The translations under genes and the position numbers were made by a program. This document shows positions 1 to 5,025 of a stretch of 7,459 bases of DNA, piece after piece (position 1 is the stretch's first letter; every line of letters starts with the position of its first letter). The stretch spans positions 1 through 7,459 of the forward strand of contig CAUJIL010000311.1 of the NCBI GenBank assembly GCA_963204845.1, in the 5' to 3' direction. This stretch comes from Pseudomonadota bacterium. Its GTDB lineage: Bacteria > Pseudomonadota > Gammaproteobacteria > Pseudomonadales > UBA5518. The notes beneath the pieces are model-generated. The model was not told the origin of the DNA, did not search any database, and was given only the letters and a program-made list of their open reading frames with translations.

Positions 1-437
1 ATGGTCGGACTGGTGGAGCGCACCCGGAACACCACCGCAGCACCACCCAGGAACACCGCGATCCCGACTCCGAGCAGCAGCGCCCCGGACTCCAGCGCGA
101 ACCCGGAACCCCAGCGCAACCCGCCCGCCAGCAGCAGCGCACCGCCGAGCAGCAGCGGATGCACCACGCGCGCGACCAGCAGCGGCCGGCTCAGCGAGGC
201 GCCGGCCACCACCGGCAGCACCTGGATCGAAGCGCCGATCATCGCCTGCAGCATGAAGCCCGCGGTCAGCAGGTGGGTCAGCGCGAGCGCCGCGGGACTC
301 CAGCGCGAGGCGAACGCATCGCCGCCGTCGAACGCGAGCAGCAGTCCGGCCAGCACGCCGAACAGCGGGGCGGTGAGGAAAAAGCGCAGCGGCGCGGCGA
401 ACGGCGGCGCGCTGTCGAACGACAGCGCCGCCCTCAT
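1..437 (-). CDS. Polytopic membrane protein, NnrS-like / haem-copper oxidase subunit I-like (partial, C-terminus outside window)
   Basis: Reverse-strand reading from ATG at 437 gives 145 open codons that run off the left edge. The product is strongly hydrophobic. Membrane segments are evident at about residues 13-36, 48-78, 86-105 and 115-137. The second contains a histidine (H55) in THLLTAGFML followed by a QVLPVVAG stretch, which resembles the first helices of NnrS and CcoN/NorB-like proteins where histidines bind haem. This assignment is from recalled family resemblance and the rest of the protein is not visible. The start codon overlaps the stop of the upstream DUF2249 gene (ATGA, 434-437), implying translational coupling. 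Next to hemerythrin and DUF2249 genes, a role in handling nitric oxide or related respiratory gases is likely but inferred. Coding is certain; the family is moderately so. Confidence 0.78.
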   Translation of the reverse strand, partial: MRAALSFDSAPPFAAPLRFFLTAPLFGVLAGLLLAFDGGDAFASRWSPAALALTHLLTAGFMLQAMIGASIQVLPVVAGASLSRPLLVARVVHPLLLGGALLLAGGLRWGSGFALESGALLLGVGIAVFLGGAAVVFRVRSTSPT

Positions 438-691
438 GCCTCACCGTCCCGCGGCGCTGCGCCGCCGCAGGTGATCAGGATGTCGAAGGTGCCGTCGGAC
501 AACAGCTCGGTGCGCCAGGCGTGCCCGCCGCGGGCGAGCGCCCGGTACAGCGGATGCGGTTCGCGGAACAACCGGAGCAGCAGCGTCTCGCCGGGAGCCA
601 GCGTGCGCAGCATCGCCATCGTCGCCTCGAAGGGTTCGGGCGGCGCCAGGTAGCGCGCGTCGATCACACGCGCCGGGCGCGGCGTACTCAC
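434..691 (-). CDS. DUF2249 domain protein, 85 aa
   Basis: A small soluble protein starting at GTG (689-691) and ending at TGA (434-436). A GGAG ribosome-binding site lies at 696-699, and an upstream extension of this frame would only overlap the hemerythrin gene. The sequence VIDARYL near the N-terminus, then LRTLAPGE, LLRLFREPHPLY and a C-terminal FDILI strand match the pattern of DUF2249 (a TusA-like alpha/beta fold family). The biochemical function is unknown; members often sit beside hemerythrin and nitrogen-oxide respiration genes. It overlaps its upstream neighbour by 4 bases (GTGA) and its downstream neighbour by 4 bases (ATGA), so the three proteins are probably made in fixed proportion. 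The family call is recalled rather than searched. Confidence 0.82.
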   Translation of the reverse strand: MSTPRPARVIDARYLAPPEPFEATMAMLRTLAPGETLLLRLFREPHPLYRALARGGHAWRTELLSDGTFDILITCGGAAPRDGEA

Positions 692-1131
692 GGCACTCCG
701 ATTTCGCCGGCGAGGCGGCCTTCGAGCGTGCCGTCGCCACCGAGGTGCTGCTCGCACATCGGATAGAGGATGTTCTCCTCCTTCATGTTGTGCTGCTGCA
801 TCATGATCAGCAGCGTCTCGGCAACGCCCAGGTAATCGTCGCCGCGGCCGCCGTCGAGGGCTTCGGCCGCCTCGTCCATCAGCGCGCGCATGCGCTGGTG
901 CTCCATGCGCATCACCTGCGTCGGGCCGCCGGTCATGCCGGTGCGTTCCTCGAAGGCCGGGAACAGCGTGCCTTCCTCGCTGCCGAAATGCGCCAGCATC
1001 GCGGCGTGGAACTGCCCGAAGGCCTCACGCGCCGCCGCGAGGTCACCGCGGCCGGCCGCCTGTTCGGCGGCGGCGAACAGATCGTCGCAGCGACGATGGT
1101 CATCGGTCATCAGGTTGCGGATACCGCTCAT
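688..1131 (-). CDS. Hemerythrin-domain (HHE) diiron protein, 147 aa
   Basis: A soluble four-helix-bundle protein predicted to bind a non-haem diiron centre. Visible ligand candidates in order: H12 (TDDHRRCD), H42, H48 with E52 (HFGSE), H78 (MEHQRMR), and H114 with E118 (HNMKE), plus H129. This is the usual H...HxxxE...H...HxxxE layout of bacterial hemerythrin-like proteins. A start 14 codons further upstream (1173) is possible in frame. The start at 1131 is preferred because GGGAG (1137-1141) sits 5 bases before it and the preceding residues do not look like the family. It is the first gene of a minus-strand operon with DUF2249 and NnrS-like genes. Such proteins store or sense O2 or repair/relieve NO stress; which applies here cannot be told from sequence. 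Confidence 0.92.
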   Translation of the reverse strand: MSGIRNLMTDDHRRCDDLFAAAEQAAGRGDLAAAREAFGQFHAAMLAHFGSEEGTLFPAFEERTGMTGGPTQVMRMEHQRMRALMDEAAEALDGGRGDDYLGVAETLLIMMQQHNMKEENILYPMCEQHLGGDGTLEGRLAGEIGVP

Positions 1132-1136
1132 GCTCA

Positions 1137-1141
1137 CTCCC
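1137..1141 (-). promoter_or_regulatory. Ribosome-binding site of the hemerythrin gene
   Basis: Reads GGGAG on the minus strand, 5 bases before the ATG at 1131. It decides between that start and the longer in-frame alternative at 1173. Confidence 0.7.
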
Positions 1142-1166
1142 GTAAAACTCCATCCCGTACCGGCCG

Positions 1167-1194
1167 GCGCCACCGTGGCAGTGCACGGTGGCGC
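1167..1194. terminator. Strong hairpin between receptor remnant and hemerythrin operon (possible terminator)
   Basis: A perfect 11-bp inverted repeat (GCGCCACCGTG at 1167-1177 and CACGGTGGCGC at 1184-1194) around a 6-base loop. It lies 38 bases beyond the stop of the receptor remnant and 36 bases before the hemerythrin start, both on the minus strand. It could end transcription coming from the receptor remnant, or sit in the hemerythrin leader. No T-run follows directly on the minus strand (the first run is TTTT about 20 bases on), so it is not a textbook intrinsic terminator. The hairpin is seen directly; the role is inferred. Confidence 0.5.
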
Positions 1195-1231
1195 GATAGG
1201 TTACGCGAATGAACCGGGCATGTCTCGCGAA

Positions 1232-2942
1232 CTAGAACTCCCAAGCCAGGTCGATTCCGTACGAGCGCGGTTCACCGAAGGTAGCGAGCTGGAACACACC
1301 GAAGGACATCGCGTGCCCGAAGTACTCCTCGTCGGCGAGATTGCGCCCCCACAGCAGCGCACGCAGTTCACCACTGCCCAGCGGTATGCCGGCCCACTGC
1401 AGCGAGGCACCGACCAGTTCGAAGGCGTCTCGCCCGGCCCAGCCGCCACGAACGGCGAAGGCCGATTCGGCCTGCCAGTGATAGTCGACCCTGGCCGACA
1501 ACTCCCCGACCGTCACACCGGGAAGCATGTATTCCAGCGCCACGCTGCAGGTGTGCTTCGGGGACGCCGCGACGTCGCGGCACGCGGAAACGTCTTCGGT
1601 GAGGCCGCCGAACAGGTTTCTCCCATCGCAGGTCTGGGTATCCAGGAATTCCTCGAAATCGGCATCCAGATAACCGTAACTCGCGGTCAGCGTCAGCTCG
1701 TCCATCAGCAGCGCAGTGAGGTCGATCTCCGCGCCGTCGATCTTCGCCTTGCCGGCGTTGCTCGTGCGCGTGACCCCGATGTTCGGCGGAATGTTCTGGT
1801 CGACCTGCATGTCGTCATAGCCGTAGTGGAACACCGCCGCGTTGAGACGCAGGCGATCGGACAGCAGATCCGACTTGATGCCGAGCTCGTAGGCGCTGAG
1901 CTCCTCCGGATCGAAAGATCGCGAGGACTTGCGGGCGCTGCGCTCATCCTCGGTGTAGCGCAGACCCAGCGTCAGGTGCAGGCGGTCCTCTAAAGTGGCG
2001 GGCGTGCAGGTGAACTGGCCGTAGACCGCCTGCGACTCGGACTTCGCACGCACATCGAACCAGGTCCAGATCGCGGGCAGCATCAGTGCGTAGGCAGGGC
2101 TCTGCGGACCGCTCGCCAGCGCATTCAGCGCCAGCACGTTGTTCTGCGGTTCCTGCCGGTCCCACCCCTGCTCCTTGAAGTAGTACACGCCGACGGCATA
2201 CTCGAGCCGGTCCGCCAGGGCATCGCCGACCAGCTGGAACTCCTGGCTGAGCTGCCACTGTTCGTGGCGCGCGAACGCGTCGAGGATTTCCGATCCGCGC
2301 GGCATGAAGCTGCGCAACGGCTGCACCATCGCGCCGAAGCGATTGGCATGGTTGACGGACGCGCCGTAGTCGTAATAGTTGCGGCTCCGCAGTTCGCGAT
2401 GCGACGAGATCGACTTGAAGTCGGTCGACTCGTCGATATCCCAGGTCACCGTCAGCGCATGACCACCGACTTCGTCGTCGATCCCGCCGTTATCCCCCGC
2501 AGCCACCGACAAGGCGCTCCTGCGGGAAGCATCCGCGTAGCGTGCAAAGGCAGGCGCCGTGGTTGCTCACCCAGCCGCCCCGGTCCGACCGCAAATAGGA
2601 GGCGCGCGCCGCCACCGTGTCCGATGCCGGCACGTTCAGCGTCGTTTGTGACAACCACAGATCACGGTTGCCCAGCGACACCTTCTGGCGGAACGCGAGC
2701 TCATCGCCCGGCCGGGTGGTGATCATGTTGATCGCACCGCCCGTGGTGTTGCGTCCATAGAGCGTGCCCTGCGGGCCACGCAGCACCTCGACCGGCTCGA
2801 GATCCGCGATGGCGGTCGCCAGCCCGGAGGCGCGGCCGAGGAACACCCCGTCCACATAGATGCCGACGGCGGCGTTCGAAATCGGCGTGTCCTGCAGGCT
2901 TTCCTCGCGCTTCTGCGCGGTTACGACGATCTCATCGATTCC
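1232..2942 (-). pseudogene. TonB-dependent outer-membrane receptor, degraded (missing N-terminus, deletions, frameshift)
   Basis: Two reading frames together spell a TonB-dependent receptor. The upstream frame (2942 down to about 2550) has EIVVTAQKREESLQD, then YVDGVFLGR, VEVLRGPQGTLYGRNTTGGAIN and a first barrel strand ending at SDRGGWVSNHG. The downstream frame (about 2550 to 1232) continues with GHALTVTWD, YYFKEQ, LGLRYTEDER, AYELGIKSD, LLWGRNLADEEYFG and ends in the typical C-terminal F. Intact relatives have about 750-800 residues; only about 570 codons remain. Damage seen: no signal peptide or start codon (the sequence abuts the DUF3604 stop); the plug segment between DTPIS and AVGIYVDG is absent (about 2877); a frame change with missing sequence at about 2548-2560; and the mid-barrel block normally between LRYTEDER and FDPEE is absent (about 1913-1921). 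Intact homologues would import an organic ligand or iron complex across the outer membrane using TonB. A TTG-initiated open frame of 426 codons (from 2512) remains but lacks the plug and export signal. Confidence 0.88.
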
Positions 2943-4860
2943 CCGGTCCGCCGGACACGCCGCGATCCGCGGAAGCTGGCGCTTCGGGATCGGGCGCGTA
3001 CCAGATCGGCGAGGTATAGGCACGTTCGCGCGTGACCCGCGCCACGTCCGGAGCCAGTTCGACACCGAAGTACTCGGCGTCACGCACCGGCCAACGCGGC
3101 GTCGGGATCTCGATCACGCGCACGTAATAGAACGCCGATTCGTCGGCGTGGAACTCGGGGTCCTGCCATGCGGCGACGAGCTCGGCCGCGCCGATCGTGT
3201 TGCGGTAGTGCATCCGTCGCGGATCGACGGTGCTGCCGATGGACTCCGGCGCGGCCCCCGGCCGGCGTTCACCGGCAAGCGCGACGTCGTAGACCTTCTC
3301 GTGCACTTCGCCGTCGCTCGCGTACCAGCCTTTGACGATCTGGATGCGGTCCAGATTGGCGCCGTCGGGGTCCTTCTGCGCCGCGACCATGAACCGCGGC
3401 ACGGCACCCGATCGCGGCGCCGGCGGCAGCACCGCCCCCATCGGAACACCGGTGCCATAGCCGCGCGCCACGAAATCGGAACCGCGCGCATCCTCGTCCG
3501 AGAACTCCCAGCCGCCGAAGAAGCGCACCGCGATCCGCGGCCCCGTGGTCGCGTACGTTTCCTTGCGCTTCATCGCGGCGAAGATCGCCTCGCGGGTATT
3601 TTCCGTGGCCCACACCGCCGCATAGCCGGACGCCGCCAGGTCGGCGTTCGCCACCGTCAGCGCCTCGCCGCGAAAGAACGGCGTGCGCGTGCGCTCCGCG
3701 GATGGCTCGCTGGCGACCACCTTGCCCCAGAAGTCGTTCTCGTCGACCGCCGCGATGCCCGTGTGTGCATCGGTCGATCCGATCATTCCGAAGCGGAACG
3801 GATTCACGCCAAGCTCACGCTCGTGGCGCAAGCCGAGCTTCAGCGCCGGACGCGCGTACTCGTACTGCAGCATCCACGGTTCCTTGCGCTTCGAGAACAG
3901 CAGGTTGCCCTTGTCCCAGGTCTCGTAGTCGGCGAAGGCATCGCCCGGCGAGAGCAGCGGATGCGCCTCGCTGTCACCCTTGATCTGCGTGACCTCGAAC
4001 AACGGTTCCCAGCGCGCACGCCGCGTCGCGTAATCGGCGGTGAACGGCCGGCCCCGCATGTCGACCGGCTCGAACATGCGGCCGTTGCTCGCGTTGCCGT
4101 TGTGCGGGATCGCGATCGCCTCGCCGCCGGTGCGCCGTTCGTAGTTCTCCAGATAACGCCAGAGGGCCTCCGGATCCTGACTGTCGAAGGCCGAGAAGGC
4201 CCGCATGCCGTGCATTTTTTCGGCACCGTCCCTGAACACGACCACCCGATGCAGGTTGTCGATGTCCGGCATCGACGACCATTCGAAGCCGGCGAACGCA
4301 GTGAACCGGCCCGGCGCGTCGTGCCGATCGGCGGTCTGCGCGACCGCGAGCCAGACCTGCTCCGCGAAGGCGTCGTTGCGCAGCACTTCCCGGTTGGGCA
4401 TGAACGATTCGACCATCATCTCCCGCACGAAGCCCGCGGCCTCCGACGCGCTGGCGATCGCCTTTGCCCCGTCGTCGCGCAGCAGGCGATGCCAGCGCCG
4501 GCCGACCTCGTCGGTCAGCAGCAGCGGATCGTCGGCGAGCAGCCCCAGCGTCACGCCCATGTATTCCGCATGGTCCGCCACGACCAGGAAATCCAGCGGG
4601 CGGCGCAGCCTCACGCGCATGCCGTTGTCTGCCGTGACCGGCTCACCGCGCGCGAAGCGGAACGCGTCGTCGGGCCCCATGCGCATGGTCGCCGCGAGAT
4701 TCGCATCGGCGGACATATTGGTGTGCAGGTGCGTGTCTCCCCACAACAGCAGCCGGGGTTGATCGAGATCCGCGTTCGGCGAATACGATCCGGTCGCGAT
4801 GGCGCAATCCGCGCCCGCCAGCGACACTGCCAGACCCAGACAGGCGATTCGGGTTCGCAT
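2932..4860 (-). CDS. Secreted DUF3604 family protein (PHP-like metal-dependent hydrolase candidate), 642 aa
   Basis: A full-length DUF3604 protein with an N-terminal signal peptide (hydrophobic residues about 5-17, likely cleavage near residue 22), so periplasmic or secreted. Metal-site-like motifs occur in PHP order: GDTHLHTN with H44 and H46, VVADHAEYMG with D96 and H97, IPHNGN with H253, and GSTDAHTG with D364 and H366. FEWSS and the C-terminal RAYTSPIWY block are also characteristic. The family's reaction is not established; a metal-dependent hydrolase is inferred from the motifs. The ATG at 4860 is chosen over an in-frame TTG at 4878 because the ribosome-binding site (4870-4876) falls just downstream of that TTG. 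The last 18 or so residues after PIWYAP are an Ala/Pro/Gly-rich tail that meets the receptor remnant, and may have been altered by the deletion there. It is divergent from the sulfatase, suggesting shared control and substrate pathway. Confidence 0.9.
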   Translation of the reverse strand: MRTRIACLGLAVSLAGADCAIATGSYSPNADLDQPRLLLWGDTHLHTNMSADANLAATMRMGPDDAFRFARGEPVTADNGMRVRLRRPLDFLVVADHAEYMGVTLGLLADDPLLLTDEVGRRWHRLLRDDGAKAIASASEAAGFVREMMVESFMPNREVLRNDAFAEQVWLAVAQTADRHDAPGRFTAFAGFEWSSMPDIDNLHRVVVFRDGAEKMHGMRAFSAFDSQDPEALWRYLENYERRTGGEAIAIPHNGNASNGRMFEPVDMRGRPFTADYATRRARWEPLFEVTQIKGDSEAHPLLSPGDAFADYETWDKGNLLFSKRKEPWMLQYEYARPALKLGLRHERELGVNPFRFGMIGSTDAHTGIAAVDENDFWGKVVASEPSAERTRTPFFRGEALTVANADLAASGYAAVWATENTREAIFAAMKRKETYATTGPRIAVRFFGGWEFSDEDARGSDFVARGYGTGVPMGAVLPPAPRSGAVPRFMVAAQKDPDGANLDRIQIVKGWYASDGEVHEKVYDVALAGERRPGAAPESIGSTVDPRRMHYRNTIGAAELVAAWQDPEFHADESAFYYVRVIEIPTPRWPVRDAEYFGVELAPDVARVTRERAYTSPIWYAPDPEAPASADRGVSGGPGNR

Positions 4861-4869
4861 CACGGGTTT

Positions 4870-4876
4870 CCCCTCC
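4870..4876 (-). promoter_or_regulatory. Ribosome-binding site of the DUF3604 gene
   Basis: Reads GGAGGGG on the minus strand, ending 9 bases before the ATG at 4860. It overlaps the codons just after the alternative TTG (4878), which argues against that longer start. Confidence 0.65.
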
Positions 4877-4956
4877 AATTGCCGGATTGCCGTCGATCAC
4901 GTTGCAGCCATTCCGAAGCAGAATTTTATTCATCAACTGCTTTAACCGGATGCTTG

Positions 4957-4985
4957 TTGAAAAATTTATAGCATGAAGCTATCGT
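4957..4985 (+). promoter_or_regulatory. Candidate sigma-70 promoter for the sulfatase gene
   Basis: TTGAAA (4957-4962) and TATCGT (4980-4985) are separated by exactly 17 bases in the AT-richest part of the window, each matching 4 or 5 of 6 consensus bases. Transcription would start near 4992, leaving a leader of about 34 bases before the ATG at 5026 with the ribosome-binding site inside it. The alternative GTG start at 4984 would lie inside this -10 element, which supports the ATG. Prediction only. Confidence 0.45.
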
Positions 4986-4994
4986 GCCCGGCAA
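4965..4994 (-). promoter_or_regulatory. Candidate sigma-70 promoter for the DUF3604 gene
   Basis: On the minus strand TTGCCG (4989-4994) and TATAAA (4965-4970) are 18 bases apart. It overlaps the sulfatase promoter candidate face to face. A second -10-like TAAAAT lies at 4923-4928 on the minus strand but has no convincing -35 partner. Prediction only. Confidence 0.35.
4968..4982. promoter_or_regulatory. Inverted repeat ATAGC-N5-GCTAT, candidate operator
   Basis: A 5-bp perfect inverted repeat with a 5-base spacer, lying between the -35 and -10 of the sulfatase promoter candidate and touching the -10 of the opposite one. The size and position suit a repressor dimer that would block both promoters. 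The TetR-family gene at 7335 is the nearest candidate regulator. The repeat is short and could be chance. Confidence 0.35.
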
Positions 4995-5003
4995 CTGGCC
5001 AGT
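4994..5003. promoter_or_regulatory. Perfect 10-bp palindrome ACTGGCCAGT, candidate operator
   Basis: A perfect 10-bp palindrome located at about the predicted sulfatase transcription start and at the edge of the opposite -35. TetR-type repressors commonly bind palindromes at such positions, so this is a second candidate site. No second copy was noticed at the TetR gene itself. Confidence 0.35.
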
Positions 5004-5013
5004 AAACGAAAGC

Positions 5014-5018
5014 GGAGG
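5014..5018 (+). promoter_or_regulatory. Ribosome-binding site of the sulfatase gene
   Basis: GGAGG with a 7-base spacer to the ATG at 5026. This near-ideal site decides the start against the in-frame GTG at 4984. Confidence 0.8.
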
Positions 5019-5025
5019 ACGTCCC

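Noticed and set aside
1..474. A plus-strand open frame of 157 codons at the left edge
   Set aside because: It is Ser/Pro/Ala-rich with no motif, and it is antisense to a membrane protein with clear hydrophobic segments and operon overlap.
1132..1231. An FNR/NnrR-type box (TTGAT-N4-ATCAA) upstream of the hemerythrin operon
   Set aside because: I looked for it because of the NO-related genes, but no such palindrome is present in this gap.
890..1993. A 367-codon plus-strand frame crossing the hemerythrin gene, the gap and the receptor remnant
   Set aside because: It spans several real minus-strand features and the hairpin, has no start signal and gives a composition typical of antisense translation.
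1232..2512. Calling the 426-codon receptor C-terminal frame an intact gene
   Set aside because: Its only start is a TTG inside the receptor homology; it lacks a signal peptide and plug domain, and coherent receptor sequence continues upstream in another frame.
2860..4971. A 703-codon open frame on the plus strand opposite the DUF3604 gene
   Set aside because: Its translation is Arg/His/Pro-rich with no recognisable motif and it mirrors the DUF3604 gene, whose minus-strand product has a signal peptide, ribosome-binding site and conserved motifs. Long antisense frames are common in GC-rich genes.
4984..5025. The longer GTG start of the sulfatase
   Set aside because: It has no ribosome-binding site, overlaps the predicted -10 element and would put a polar stretch before the signal peptide, while ATG at 5026 has GGAGG at ideal spacing.
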